A DNA stretch of 64,000 nucleotides from JAABPW01 sp037132275 (GCA_037132275.1 JBAXPK010000001.1:1-64000); one strand, 5' to 3'; counted from the stretch's first letter, positions 1 through 9,595 are shown. A program made the numbers and translations. Notes: generated by a model not told the origin, from the letters alone.

Positions 1-664
1 GCGCGCTCGCGGCGGACCACCCATGGGGTTGCCAGCAAACCGCGCCTTTCCAGGCATCTTCCCCTCTCTTTGCCGCATCAGGCCCCTCAATGAACATCGC
101 CTCGCAGTAGACAGAGTTGGCCAATCCGTACCCGGTCAGGACCGAAGGCCCGGCAGTGAATACCGCATCCGTCTTGCTGTACTGCATGTAAAACAGCCGT
201 CCCTCTCGGCGCACCGTCGCCAGTTGCTCCTTGCCCGAAATATTCGGCTCGCGCGCCTCGATCATCAGGTCGCCGTCTACCACCACCTGGTTCCGGCCCG
301 GCACTCCCATCCCCCAGTTGCACGACGCCCAGTAGATGTTGGTGCCTTCCTTCGTCCACGGCCCCGTCACGCGGTCGCCGCCGCAGATCGTGGGCCTCTT
401 CTCGCCGGGACAATTCCGGAAGGTGATCGGGCTCCCTTCCGTGCCCGAGTGCTTCGGCTTGACCGATTCGGAGTACGTGCCGGGCTTGATGAACACGGTG
501 TCGCCCGCCTGCGCCACATCCGCCGCCTGCTGGATGGTGGTATAGGGGGCCGAGGCGGACCCGTCGCCGCCCGACGCCGCCGCGCCGTCCACATAGTAGT
601 CGGCTCCGCGAGCGGCCAAGCCCAGGCTCAGAGCCAGGACACAGCTGAATAGCGACCGGTTCAT
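1..664 (-). CDS. Secreted beta-helix protein, 3' end missing
   Basis: Partial leftward gene that runs off the window edge; 221 residues are visible. It opens with a signal peptide (MNRSLFSCVLALSLGLAARG). It continues with DYYVDG, then PYTTIQQAADVAQAGDTVFIKPGTY, the usual opening of DUF1565/pectate-lyase-like right-handed beta-helix proteins, in which repeated coils form an exported carbohydrate-binding or -cleaving fold. No catalytic residues can be assigned because the middle and C-terminus are missing. An in-frame ATG lies two codons upstream at 670, so the start is uncertain by two residues. It is divergent from the acyltransferase gene. A polysaccharide-related role is inference from the fold only. 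Confidence 0.7.
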   Translation of the reverse strand, partial: MNRSLFSCVLALSLGLAARGADYYVDGAAASGGDGSASAPYTTIQQAADVAQAGDTVFIKPGTYSESVKPKHSGTEGSPITFRNCPGEKRPTICGGDRVTGPWTKEGTNIYWASCNWGMGVPGRNQVVVDGDLMIEAREPNISGKEQLATVRREGRLFYMQYSKTDAVFTAGPSVLTGYGLANSVYCEAMFIEGPDAAKRGEDAWKGAVCWQPHGWSAASA

Positions 665-838
665 ACGCATTCTTGTTTATTCCTTGCTACCGATAATCTT
701 CGAGCATGTAACTCATAAAAGTAACATATTCTTCCTGGCAATCCAACTCCGGATTTGAAGGTTTTGCTTCATTACAGTCTGCAATCGTGATAGCTTTTTA
801 TCGTCAAACTATTCAGGCCTTAAAGGCTATGAAAGCAT

Positions 839-1867
839 ATGCACATGAGTGATGGCATTCCCACTACCGAGCGTCAGATACCGCAGCGTGACCCCGTGAT
901 CGACGGCATACGAGGAGTCGCTATTCTGCTCGTTGTCCTTGGCCATTCTCTTCAGCACCATTTGACAGAGTTCAATTCGAATATCATTTTCAAGGCGATC
1001 TACTCTTTTCACATGCCCTTATTCATCGCCGTGAGCGGGTATCTGGCGTTCGGCCGGATTGAGGCACGGCTCCCCACCCTGGCCAGAAATAAAGCGGCAC
1101 ATCTCGTGATTCCCTTTCTTGCATGGCACTTCATAACCTACCTCATGTCCGCGTTGCACGTCGGCCAACTTTCGAATCCATTGGATTGGTACTTTCAACT
1201 GCTCGTCTCGCCTGACAATGGACTCTGGTTTCTTTGGGTGCTATTCCTTTGCTTCGTGGTTGCCGGCATAGTGACTCATCTTCCATGTCGGTTTCGTGAT
1301 TCCGCATTGCTTGGCAGCGCCCTCCTGTTATATGTCGCGAATTATCAACCTGGCGGCTTGCCCCTGCTGAGGTGGTTGTACCCCTTCTTTGTCGCTGGGT
1401 ACTTGTACGCCAAGCACGCAAAACAGATCCGCCTCTGCCCGCAGCTACCGATCGCAATCCTTTCCATTACCCTGTGGGCTCTTCTGGTTCCGTTTTTTAG
1501 CTGCGGAAACCCGATGCCGATTGAAACGCTATTGACTGGCTGGGGGCTGTCGGGCGGATCCTGGCTGGGCTTACTGCTCAGGTATGTCATTGCAGGGGCA
1601 GGCGTAATCGCCCTAACTTCGATGTTCTCTGTATGGGTACGCTGGTCGCCGATAGCGATTCCGCTATGGTTAACGTTTGTTGGTGCAGCCAGTATGGATA
1701 TTTATGTAAGCCACCAGTTATTCACGTCTCAACCCGAAGGGCTCGTGGGGCCCCAGTTCGTACCCATCGCCTTTGTCATCGGGTTGACTGGATCGCTCTG
1801 CCTATCGTTCTTTGTGCTCCGGCGCGTAACCTGGCTACGATGCATCTTCCTGGGCATGTGGAAATGA
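839..1867 (+). CDS. Acyltransferase family 3 membrane protein
   Basis: 342-residue integral membrane protein of the acyltransferase-3 (OafA/NodX/WecH-like) family, which moves acetyl or other acyl groups onto sugars of surface polysaccharides. The N-terminal motif RDPVIDGIRGVAILLVVLGH matches the family's 'R.LDglRglAillVv..H' block, including the catalytic-type histidine. FHMPLFIAVSGYL and about ten hydrophobic segments follow. The start at 839 has an AAAGG element about 12 bases upstream; a second ATG lies at 845. It stands alone between a divergent beta-helix gene and a convergent ribulokinase gene, so the acceptor molecule is unknown. Confidence 0.8.
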   Translation: MHMSDGIPTTERQIPQRDPVIDGIRGVAILLVVLGHSLQHHLTEFNSNIIFKAIYSFHMPLFIAVSGYLAFGRIEARLPTLARNKAAHLVIPFLAWHFITYLMSALHVGQLSNPLDWYFQLLVSPDNGLWFLWVLFLCFVVAGIVTHLPCRFRDSALLGSALLLYVANYQPGGLPLLRWLYPFFVAGYLYAKHAKQIRLCPQLPIAILSITLWALLVPFFSCGNPMPIETLLTGWGLSGGSWLGLLLRYVIAGAGVIALTSMFSVWVRWSPIAIPLWLTFVGAASMDIYVSHQLFTSQPEGLVGPQFVPIAFVIGLTGSLCLSFFVLRRVTWLRCIFLGMWK

Positions 1868-1933
1868 ATGCTTTTCGGGTCATAACGACCCCTCTCTGCC
1901 GAACCGCCAGCAGCGCACCCTGTGTTCGTCCCG

Positions 1934-3622
1934 TTACAAAGAATGGCCCCCGACCCTATCCCGAATTTCCAGAAGGGCCTTCATTACGTGCTGCGGATTC
2001 TCACCCTGAGTTTTGGTCCCGAGCGTATCGTGCATGCATTTGTACAAGCCATACAGCCGCTCATAGACAGCCGCACGCCGCCGGTCGGGACGGAACCGTT
2101 TAGGCAACATCCCGGTCATGGCTTTTGAGGCCTGACCAAAGGAGGCATGCCCCCCTGCCCGGGCCCCTGCCACCACCGCGCCGGCCATGGCGGCTCCCAG
2201 CGCACAGGTCTGCGTGCTCGATGAAATTTCGATGGGGCGGTTGAGCACATCCGCGTAAATCTGCATGATCATGGGACTTTTTTGCGAAATGCCGCCACAC
2301 ATGATCACCCGGTTTATCTCCACATCATAGGCCTCGAAGCGTTCCACAATGACCCGTGCGCCAAACGCCGTGGCCTCGACCAAAGCCCGGTAAATTTCAG
2401 CGGGTGTGGAATGCAGCGTGAGCCCCATAATCATCCCCGTCAGGCGTTGATCCACCAGGACCGTCCGATTGCCATTATGCCAATCCAGCGCCAGCAGCCC
2501 GCTTTGGCCGGGTGCCAGCATCTCCGCCTTCCGCGTCAATTCAACATGAGTGGCACCATTCCCCGGTTGAAGGACCGTAACGAACCAGTTAAAGATATCG
2601 CCCACTGCCGACTGCCCCGCCTCCAACCCGTAATAACCCGGCAAAACCGATTCAGGAACAATCCCGCACAAACCCGGGATATCCTTGAGTTTACGTTTCA
2701 TCGGTGCCACGGCAATATCACAGGACGACGTACCGATAATATTCACCAATGCACCCGGCATGATTCCCGCACCAATCGCACCCAAATGGGCATCAAACGC
2801 TCCCACAGCAATGGGAATGCCCGTCGGCAAGCCCAGGCGATCGGCCCATTCGTCCGCCAACCCTCCAACGGAATCACCGACATGATAGGCCCGACCGGGT
2901 AATGTGGTCCGGACACGCGCCAGCCCCGGATCCAACCGCTTCAGGAACGCAACGTCGGGATAGCCGCCCCATGCGGGATTAAACATCGCCTTATGCCCGG
3001 CGGCACAAATGCCTCTCTTGAGAATACGGGGATCAGTCGTGGCCGAAAGCACCGCCGGGATCCAATCCGACAGTTCCACCCAGGTGTACGCCGCATCAAA
3101 AACTGCCGGCGCCGTCCGCCGGCAATGCAGCAGTTTCGACCAGAACCACTCGGACGAATAAACGCCCCCGCATTTCGCAAGATATTCGGGTTTGGTTGTC
3201 TTCGCCAAGGCTGTGATTTCAGCCGCCTCGCCATGACTCGTGTGATCCTTCCACAACCACGCCATGGCGGCGGGATTCCTCGCAAAACGTTTCGTCAAGG
3301 CCAACGGAATCCCGCTGGCATCCACGGGCATGGGAGTGCTCCCGGTGGTATCCACGCCTACCCCAATAACATTCTTAGACGAAAAGCCACGTGTTTGGGC
3401 CGCCTGTTTCAGCGCGCCTCGCACGGAGGCCTCCAAACCATCCAGATAATCCTGCGGATGCTGGCGAGCCAGATTAGGGTTCCGGCTATCCAGCACAATG
3501 CCCTGCCGGCCATGCCGATAGTCCCACACACAAGCGCCCACTTCCTCGCCCGTGAGTACATTCACCACTAAAGCGCGTACCGAATTGGTCCCGTAATCCA
3601 CACCGATTGAATACTTATCCAT
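1934..3622 (-). CDS. araB: Ribulokinase (FGGY carbohydrate kinase)
   Basis: 562-residue FGGY kinase, the length of classical AraB. It phosphorylates L-ribulose to L-ribulose 5-phosphate in the cytoplasm, using ATP. The N-terminal phosphate-binding motif (VDYGTNSVRALVV) and the C-terminal adenosine-binding block (MCGGISQKSPMIMQIYADVL) are both present. The text VGVDTTGSTPMPVD and LWKDHTSHGEA resembles ribulokinase more than xylulokinase or glycerol kinase. An AAGGAG site lies 7 bases before the ATG. No araA or araD is visible in the window, so the sugar supply cannot be confirmed. An inverted repeat separates it from the upstream permease gene. Confidence 0.87.
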   Translation of the reverse strand: MDKYSIGVDYGTNSVRALVVNVLTGEEVGACVWDYRHGRQGIVLDSRNPNLARQHPQDYLDGLEASVRGALKQAAQTRGFSSKNVIGVGVDTTGSTPMPVDASGIPLALTKRFARNPAAMAWLWKDHTSHGEAAEITALAKTTKPEYLAKCGGVYSSEWFWSKLLHCRRTAPAVFDAAYTWVELSDWIPAVLSATTDPRILKRGICAAGHKAMFNPAWGGYPDVAFLKRLDPGLARVRTTLPGRAYHVGDSVGGLADEWADRLGLPTGIPIAVGAFDAHLGAIGAGIMPGALVNIIGTSSCDIAVAPMKRKLKDIPGLCGIVPESVLPGYYGLEAGQSAVGDIFNWFVTVLQPGNGATHVELTRKAEMLAPGQSGLLALDWHNGNRTVLVDQRLTGMIMGLTLHSTPAEIYRALVEATAFGARVIVERFEAYDVEINRVIMCGGISQKSPMIMQIYADVLNRPIEISSSTQTCALGAAMAGAVVAGARAGGHASFGQASKAMTGMLPKRFRPDRRRAAVYERLYGLYKCMHDTLGTKTQGENPQHVMKALLEIRDRVGGHSL

Positions 3623-3663
3623 TGATAACTCCTTTTCTCCTATATCGTGATAATTACGTCGCT

Positions 3664-3682
3664 GGCTCGACCCTGTCGAGCC
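3664..3682 (-). terminator. Perfect 8-bp inverted repeat between permease and araB
   Basis: GGCTCGAC and GTCGAGCC flank a 3-base loop immediately after the permease stop codon. No U-run follows on the minus strand, so it may be a weak or Rho-assisted terminator, a processing site or an attenuator rather than a classical intrinsic terminator. Confidence 0.4.
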
Positions 3683-4858
3683 CTAATTAGCATGCCACCC
3701 CAAGAGCGCCAGCATCGCCGCAAAGCCCAACACATAACTGGCCGTAACGTGCCAACCGTCCCTCACCCAACTCCAGGACGATCTGCCTTGGGGGAACAGA
3801 TTGGTCAGCGCCACACCGGCCGACGACCCGAACCAGAGCATCGACCCGCCATAGCCGACCGCATAGGCGACAAAACCCCAGTCGTATCCGCCTTGGTCGA
3901 GCATCAGTTTTGTGAGAGGAATGTTGTCAAACACCGCCGAGATGAATCCCAGAATGAAAACGCCCGGCACGCCCGCCTGAGGCAGGGATTTGACCGGCAT
4001 GAGCGCCGCGCACCACACCAACGCCACCAGAAACAGACTTCCCTTGAGCGACCGACGTAACTCATGCCAGTGGGTCTTGCGAAACAGGGCGCCCACGAGA
4101 ATCGCCAACCAGACGCCCATGGCGGGGACTCCGAACACCCGGTTGGTGAGGATCGCCCCGGCGAGAATTCCCGCCACGATCAGCAGTCTGCCCTTATCAA
4201 CGCACTGACCCTCATCGCCGCGCCGTATCGGGTGATGACGATTCTGCTGACGGGCGGCCACCAGCGCACAGGCAAGAAAGGCCACCCCGGCGCCGACATA
4301 GGCGTGAACGACATCACCGGGGGAAACCCCGCCGATCCACATCATGGTGGTGGTCGTATCCCCCAGAACGCTGCCGGCGCCGCCCGCATTACTGGCGGCC
4401 ACGATGGCAGCCAGAAAGCCAACATGGACATGCCCGCGAAATACCACCATGGCGACGGTGCCGCCAATCATGGCCGCCGCAATATTGTCCAAAAACGAAG
4501 AGATGACGAAGACGAAGGTCAGCAGCGCCAGTCCGCCCAACCACCCTGCCGGAAGCCACCGGGACAGTGCGGCCGGCACATGCGATTCCGCAAAATGCCG
4601 GGCTAACAGCGCAAACCCCATGAGGAGACCAAACAAATTGAGCAGCATCGGCCATTCCGCCTGCAACTGCGCCACCGGGTTGAAGGGCGTGATGAGCCAT
4701 CGATAACCCGTGATGATCACCGCGCCCGCAACGGCCACCTCAAACGTCCTTCGATGAAATACCGCCACACCGATTAACACCAGCGCAAACAGGACAAACT
4801 CCATCGGGATGCCTTCAATCATAAAATTTGTACTCAACAAATTACAAACTGCAGACAT
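3683..4858 (-). CDS. Ion-transporter-superfamily permease (ArsB/NhaD/citrate type)
   Basis: 391-residue polytopic membrane protein with about 10-11 hydrophobic segments. Two similar halves each carry a family-type signature: SSFLDNIAAAMIGGTVAM with SNAGGAGSVLGDTTTTMMW in the first, and SAVFDNIPLTKLML with GYGGSMLWFGSSAGVAL in the second. This duplicated 'DNI..G' plus Ser/Thr/Gly-loop layout is typical of the NhaD/ArsB/CitMHS ion-transporter superfamily (Na+/H+ exchange, oxyanion or carboxylate transport). The start is taken at the ATG overlapping the receptor stop as TGATG; internal ATGs at 4822 and 4804 are alternatives. Translational coupling to the TonB receptor suggests that the two handle the same solute, which remains unknown. 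Confidence 0.72.
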   Translation of the reverse strand: MSAVCNLLSTNFMIEGIPMEFVLFALVLIGVAVFHRRTFEVAVAGAVIITGYRWLITPFNPVAQLQAEWPMLLNLFGLLMGFALLARHFAESHVPAALSRWLPAGWLGGLALLTFVFVISSFLDNIAAAMIGGTVAMVVFRGHVHVGFLAAIVAASNAGGAGSVLGDTTTTMMWIGGVSPGDVVHAYVGAGVAFLACALVAARQQNRHHPIRRGDEGQCVDKGRLLIVAGILAGAILTNRVFGVPAMGVWLAILVGALFRKTHWHELRRSLKGSLFLVALVWCAALMPVKSLPQAGVPGVFILGFISAVFDNIPLTKLMLDQGGYDWGFVAYAVGYGGSMLWFGSSAGVALTNLFPQGRSSWSWVRDGWHVTASYVLGFAAMLALLGWHAN

Positions 4859-6981
4859 CAAAAGGTGCGGCTGAGGGAGAGTCCCATGGTGCGGGGGGAT
4901 CCATTCTCGCCCACATAGCCTGACGGAGCCAACGCATACGGGAAGGCAATCGGCACGATGTCCTGGTCAAAGAGATTATTGACCCACGTCTCCACACGCC
5001 AGAGGCGGGTTCCCACACCTATGCGCGCATTGATCAGCGTATAACTGTCCTGGGATTCGACGTTACTGGCATCATAATAATAACGCCCTGTCCCCACGCC
5101 TTCCAACCGGATAAAGCCGATGTAGTGAGCGGTGAGGGTCTGCGAATAGTCCGCACCGGCATTCCAAGTCATGTGGGGCGCAAACGGGAGTTCGTTTCCA
5201 CTGACATCCATTCCTCCGGACATGCTGTCCGCCCGGAATTCCGACGTCAGTAAGCCCACCCCGCCAAACAGCGTCAACCCGGCCAGCGGCTGGACGCTCA
5301 ATTCCAATTCCCCGCCCTCACTCCGGGCTTTGCCGGCATTGTCAATATAGAACACCCCCGGCGCGCCAGCCGGAACATCCAATTGCAGGTCGTCCCACTC
5401 CGTCCGGAACAGAACGGCATTCGCCACCACGCGATGCTTCATCCACGCCGTTTTAAGACCGGTTTCATAGGTTAAACTCGTTTCCTCATTGTAATCGGCA
5501 TGACCGGGTATGGCCAGGGCATTGAATCCCCCGGCCTTATACCCTTTGGAGACCTGAACATAAGGCAGAACTTCAGACGTAAGACGATAGCCAAGCGAAG
5601 CGCGCGGGCTGAACTGATTATAATCCTGTTCGGCGTCAGCCCCTGCCCCCGGCATGAATGCCGGGTTGGCGTATTGCCGCAGGTCAGCCGAACGGTGCTC
5701 GTAGTCATCGCGGAGGCTAAGCCCCAACTCAAGGCGCTCATCGACCGTCAGAACGCCTTGGCCATAGAGGCTTACCCCGGTATCATTCAGATCGGCGTCG
5801 TCGTGCTGTTGATAGGCCAATGGAAGCCCGAGCATGGCCACCGCACCGGGCCGGTAGTCATTGAAAGCGCGCTGCTGATAAGCGGAATGATAAGCCATCG
5901 TGCCCAGCAGCCAGCGCAAGGCAAGCCCGTCCCCCAGCTTGACCGGGGCCGCATCGGCTGACGCCAGTCGCACGTCCTGAATCCACGCCTGCTGATTTTC
6001 CTCGTTGTCACGGCGGATGAGATCCGCGGGGGTGGCATCGAGATCAGTCCGGTCATGGGAACGCCACCATTGAAAAGCGGTAATGGAGGTGAGGTCCACC
6101 TCCCCACCCTGTCGCGTGGCGGTGAACACCGGCTGGGAAAGATCACGCTCGGAACGGCCCTCATAATCATGGGCGACGTGGTAAGGACGGGCCCGAAGGG
6201 AGGCCAGGTCGCCAAGCGCATAATCGCCGTCGCGATCCGCTTCACCCGTGACGCTCAAGCGATAGCTCCACGCCCCCTCTTCCGGCCACAACACCTGGGC
6301 ACGACCAAAAAACGACTCACGACTATCGAGCCGGTTTCCGGTGATGTCATTCTTCGTAAACCCGTCACGCGTGGAATACCCCGCACTGAGACTGCCGGCC
6401 GTGTTAACCGGGCCAACAGGCCCCTCGGTCGACACACGGGCATCCAACAGCGCATGATCACCGCCCGCAAGACTGACCGATGTCAGAGGCTCGCGGGTAG
6501 GCAGATGCGGCACAATATTAATCGCTCCGCCGAGGGTATTCCGTCCGTAGAGGGAGCCCTGCGGACCGCGCAGGAATTCAATCCTCTCCACGTCGAGACA
6601 TTCCTGGTTGGCTGTGGCATAAGAGAGTTGGGGCACGCCGTCAAGAATCGTGGTCACAGCCGCTGAGTTCCGGCCCGATCCGATTCCCCGCAGATAGGGA
6701 AACGTCAGGCGGCGAACGGTAAAATCGCCAAGGGTCAGATTGGGAACATAACGGGCAGCATCACGCAAATCTTTTACCCCTGCAGACTTTATGCCCTCAG
6801 CAGACTGAATGGTCACAGCGCCCGGCACAGACTGGAGAGGCTCGACCCATTTACGCGCCGTTACAACGACGGTTTGAACCTCCGATGTCTGCGCACCGGC
6901 GCCTGGAATAGCCCCTGACAATAAGCCTGCCGCCATCAAAACAAGCCCAGAATTCCTCGGAATATTCTTTTTGAATTTCAT
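4858..6981 (-). CDS. TonB-dependent outer-membrane receptor
   Basis: 707-residue TonB-dependent receptor. Residues 1-30 form a signal peptide, followed by a TonB-box-like stretch (QTVVVTAR, 36-43). The plug domain includes SVPGAVTIQSAEGIKSAG, LDGVP, and VERIEFLRGPQGSLYGRNTLGGAIN. The 22-strand barrel region ends in the aromatic residue expected for outer-membrane barrels (LSLSRTF). Family knowledge: such receptors import chelates, vitamins or oligosaccharides using TonB energy. The ATG at 6981 was preferred over an upstream GTG at 6993; neither has a clear ribosome-binding site. No cobalamin-riboswitch motif was seen upstream, so a BtuB role is not supported. Confidence 0.9.
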   Translation of the reverse strand: MKFKKNIPRNSGLVLMAAGLLSGAIPGAGAQTSEVQTVVVTARKWVEPLQSVPGAVTIQSAEGIKSAGVKDLRDAARYVPNLTLGDFTVRRLTFPYLRGIGSGRNSAAVTTILDGVPQLSYATANQECLDVERIEFLRGPQGSLYGRNTLGGAINIVPHLPTREPLTSVSLAGGDHALLDARVSTEGPVGPVNTAGSLSAGYSTRDGFTKNDITGNRLDSRESFFGRAQVLWPEEGAWSYRLSVTGEADRDGDYALGDLASLRARPYHVAHDYEGRSERDLSQPVFTATRQGGEVDLTSITAFQWWRSHDRTDLDATPADLIRRDNEENQQAWIQDVRLASADAAPVKLGDGLALRWLLGTMAYHSAYQQRAFNDYRPGAVAMLGLPLAYQQHDDADLNDTGVSLYGQGVLTVDERLELGLSLRDDYEHRSADLRQYANPAFMPGAGADAEQDYNQFSPRASLGYRLTSEVLPYVQVSKGYKAGGFNALAIPGHADYNEETSLTYETGLKTAWMKHRVVANAVLFRTEWDDLQLDVPAGAPGVFYIDNAGKARSEGGELELSVQPLAGLTLFGGVGLLTSEFRADSMSGGMDVSGNELPFAPHMTWNAGADYSQTLTAHYIGFIRLEGVGTGRYYYDASNVESQDSYTLINARIGVGTRLWRVETWVNNLFDQDIVPIAFPYALAPSGYVGENGSPRTMGLSLSRTF

Positions 6982-7162
6982 GGGGGCAATCACTTAGTCT
7001 AATAGTGCTTCAAAATCAAACCGAAATAAAGGATAGTGCGTGGAAAGGGCGCCTCTGCGATCAGGTGCGACTGCGGCATTGTCGCGGCTCTATCCAGGCA
7101 GTCGGTGGAAACACGTATACAGCAATGAGAAGCCAGAACCTGCAAGAGAAACGAGAAGAAAT

Positions 7163-8389
7163 ATGAAAACTCAGAAAATAATGCCTGCAAGCATCGTCGG
7201 AATATCATTAAGCCTCTTCGTATTAGCAAACCAAGGCCTGGCTGCAGTTCAAAAGGATTGGCCGCAGTTTCGAGGTTCTAATCAGGATGGAATCTCAACA
7301 GACACCCCATGGAATCCTCAAGCCCTGACCGGCGGGGGTAAACTTGCCTGGAAGACTAATGTCGGTGCCGGATATGCCGGCGTGGCGATATCGGGCAACA
7401 AGGTCTTCACCATGGGAAATAAAGATAACAAGGACACCGTATTTGCCTTGAACCTTAAAGATGGTGCTCCACTCTGGCAGTATTCCTACCCCTGCTCCGG
7501 GGGTGGCTATCCGGGGCCACGGGCCACACCCGCCACCGACGGAAAACTGGTTTATACACTAGGCCGGGAAGGACAGTTATTCTGCCTGAATGCCGACACG
7601 GGGGCGGTTCAATGGCAGAAGAACCTGATCGCAGTGTATAAAGCCGGCAATCCCAAGTGGGGCCTATCCGCGTCCCCGGTAATCAAGGGTGACAAACTCC
7701 TGTTGAACGCCTGTGAATATGGGATCGTCTTGAACCGGATGACCGGCGAGACGATCTGGGCGAGCCCAGCCGGGATCGGCGGTTACGCGGCGCCTGTTGT
7801 ATACACCGTCGGGACCACGGAATGCCTGGCGGTCTTCGGCGAGAAAGCCCTGTACGGCGTAGAACTCAATACAGGAAAGAAATTATGGTCCAGCGCCTGG
7901 AGCACAAGCTATGACGTCAATGCGGCCGACCCCATCCCCCATGATGGGAAAATTTTCATTTCTTCAGGGTATGACAAGGGCGCCACGGTGCTCGACATCA
8001 CCGGCGCCGAACCCAAAATTATCTGGAACAGCAAGATTATGAGGAATCACTTCAGCAGTTGCGTCCTGATCAATGGGCATCTATACGGCATTGACGGGAA
8101 TGCGGGGAATGGATCGCTGAAGTGTATTGATTTTGCCACCGGGGTCGAAAAATGGGCTCATAATCTGGGGTTTGGCTCGCTCACAGCGGATGGGGATCGA
8201 CTGGTTGTTCTCAACGAAAAAGGGGAGTTATTTGTTGCTAAAGCATCACCCACCTCGTTTGAGCTGGTTGCGTCAGCCGGAAAAATTCTGGAGAAAACCT
8301 GCTGGACAGTGCCGGTTCTGTGTCGCGGCATGATTTTCTGCCGGAATGACAAAGGGGATCTTGTGGTTCTGGATGTGAGCAAATCATGA
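7163..8389 (+). CDS. Secreted PQQ-like beta-propeller protein
   Basis: 408-residue exported protein. A signal peptide (1-28) is followed by DWPQFRGSNQDGIS, a motif very frequent at the start of PQQ-like (BamB/quinoprotein-type) beta-propellers of Planctomycetes and Verrucomicrobia. Repeated blades include 'VYTLGREGQLFCLNADTG' and 'IVLNRMTGETIW'. Such propellers usually act as scaffolds or uncharacterised periplasmic proteins; no dehydrogenase catalytic site is seen. The ATG at 7163 is preceded by a GAGAAGAA site, and the signal peptide begins there. The next gene overlaps it by ATGA, so the two propellers are probably made together. Confidence 0.8.
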   Translation: MKTQKIMPASIVGISLSLFVLANQGLAAVQKDWPQFRGSNQDGISTDTPWNPQALTGGGKLAWKTNVGAGYAGVAISGNKVFTMGNKDNKDTVFALNLKDGAPLWQYSYPCSGGGYPGPRATPATDGKLVYTLGREGQLFCLNADTGAVQWQKNLIAVYKAGNPKWGLSASPVIKGDKLLLNACEYGIVLNRMTGETIWASPAGIGGYAAPVVYTVGTTECLAVFGEKALYGVELNTGKKLWSSAWSTSYDVNAADPIPHDGKIFISSGYDKGATVLDITGAEPKIIWNSKIMRNHFSSCVLINGHLYGIDGNAGNGSLKCIDFATGVEKWAHNLGFGSLTADGDRLVVLNEKGELFVAKASPTSFELVASAGKILEKTCWTVPVLCRGMIFCRNDKGDLVVLDVSKS

Positions 8390-9354
8390 AGGCAGGCGCA
8401 TTACTTGTATTGACAGTCGTCCTGGTAATACTTGGAGTTATTTTCTGGCATACTAAACCATGCCAGAATTGCAAGTTATCCACAAAAGACTGCCAGTATG
8501 ATCTCACCGCCATCAAAAAAACCGATTCCAATCTACTGCTCCGTGCCCACGTTCAATGGATCAAGCCGTCCCTGTCAAATTTGACCGCGCTGGCCGTGGA
8601 TCGCTCCAACCGGATTATTGCCGGAGCCATGGCCGGAATTGAAGTCCTTGATGAAAATGGGGTTCATCTGGCGGGCAGTGCGGTCACCGAACCCGTGCGC
8701 TGCCTGGCGGTGACAGCGCAGGGGGATATTCTGGTCGGGCTGAACGATCATGTTGAGGTCTTTGGTCAGGATGGAATCCGGAAAGCGGTCTGGAAAAGTC
8801 CCGACCCGAAAACCATGATGACCTCCCTCGCCGTCTCGTCCCATTATGTGTTCATAGCCGACTGCGCCAACCGGATTGTCTGGCGCTTTACTCTGACGGG
8901 CGAACCGGCGGGCCGAGTAGGGCAAAAGGATCTTGACCAACGCAAGGAGGGGTTTGTGGTTCCCAGCGCGTTCTTTGATGTAGCGGTGGCGGCGGATGAA
9001 TCTCTCTGGGTAGCCAACCCCGGCATGCACCGGTTGGAACATTTCACCGCAGAGGGAAAGTTTCTCGACATGTGGGGAACTTATTCCATGGACGCCACGG
9101 GCTTTTGCGGGTGCTGTAACCCATCTAATCTGGCAATCACGCCCAACGGTGAATTCATCACCAGTGAGAAACATATTGTCAGGGTTAAGCACTACGATGC
9201 CCAGGGACACTTGAAAGGCGTCATTTCGGGTCAGGAAGATTGGCCTGACAAAGCCGTAGGCTTGGACCTTGCCGTAGACACCATGGGAAGAATTCTGGTG
9301 CTCGATCCATCGGCCGACGTGATCAGGATATATACGCAGGTCAACAACAGATAA
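8386..9354 (+). CDS. Membrane-anchored NHL-type beta-propeller with CGCCNP motif
   Basis: 322 residues. An N-terminal membrane anchor (4-21) is followed by cysteines at 26, 29 and 36 (CQNC and a third Cys). A six-bladed NHL-like propeller follows, with repeats such as 'LTALAVDRSNRIIAG' and 'FDVAVAADESLWVANPG'. Residues 241-246 (CGCCNP), then EKHIVRVKHYDAQG, match a recurring pattern of PVC-type NHL proteins. The clustered cysteines could bind a metal or form disulfides; this is inference. It overlaps the upstream propeller gene by ATGA. Function unknown. Confidence 0.7.
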   Translation: MKAGALLVLTVVLVILGVIFWHTKPCQNCKLSTKDCQYDLTAIKKTDSNLLLRAHVQWIKPSLSNLTALAVDRSNRIIAGAMAGIEVLDENGVHLAGSAVTEPVRCLAVTAQGDILVGLNDHVEVFGQDGIRKAVWKSPDPKTMMTSLAVSSHYVFIADCANRIVWRFTLTGEPAGRVGQKDLDQRKEGFVVPSAFFDVAVAADESLWVANPGMHRLEHFTAEGKFLDMWGTYSMDATGFCGCCNPSNLAITPNGEFITSEKHIVRVKHYDAQGHLKGVISGQEDWPDKAVGLDLAVDTMGRILVLDPSADVIRIYTQVNNR

Positions 9355-9491
9355 ACACTCACAGCCCCTTGCACTCGCCCAGGATTTTGTTGACCGCCCC
9401 TCTGAAAATTAAGCGCTTATGCGATCCAGTTCAAGCGACTGTCCGGGTAGAGCTCCGACTATGACGCGGTTCCTTTCTGCCTCCCGCCCTC

Positions 9492-9516
9492 GGCGCCGGG
9501 CCGCAGTCCCGGCGCT
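9492..9516. repeat. GC-rich inverted repeat upstream of cobalamin leader
   Basis: GCGCCGGG (9493-9500) and CCCGGCGC (9508-9515) flank a 7-base loop. The hairpin lies in the non-coding stretch 9355-9560, which otherwise shows no gene. It may be a terminator for the propeller pair or a REP-like element; there is no U-run. Confidence 0.45.
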
Positions 9517-9560
9517 ACGCGGTTGCATACGCCCGAAGATTTAGAGCGAGAAGTGAAAAC

Positions 9561-9589
9561 TTGTGCTTTTTCGCCATCTGACCTATTAT
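9561..9589 (+). promoter_or_regulatory. Sigma-70-type promoter of the cobalamin operon
   Basis: TTGTGC (9561-9566) and TATTAT (9584-9589) are separated by exactly 17 bases. Transcription would begin near 9596, immediately before the riboswitch fold. Confidence 0.6.
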
Positions 9590-9595
9590 TTCAAA

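Noticed and set aside
6994..7162. Second cobalamin riboswitch ahead of the TonB receptor
   Set aside because: The intergenic region has GC-rich complementarity but none of the conserved B12 aptamer blocks.
8575..9210. 211-residue frame opposite the NHL protein gene
   Set aside because: Sits wholly inside a better-supported gene that has a signal anchor and propeller repeats.
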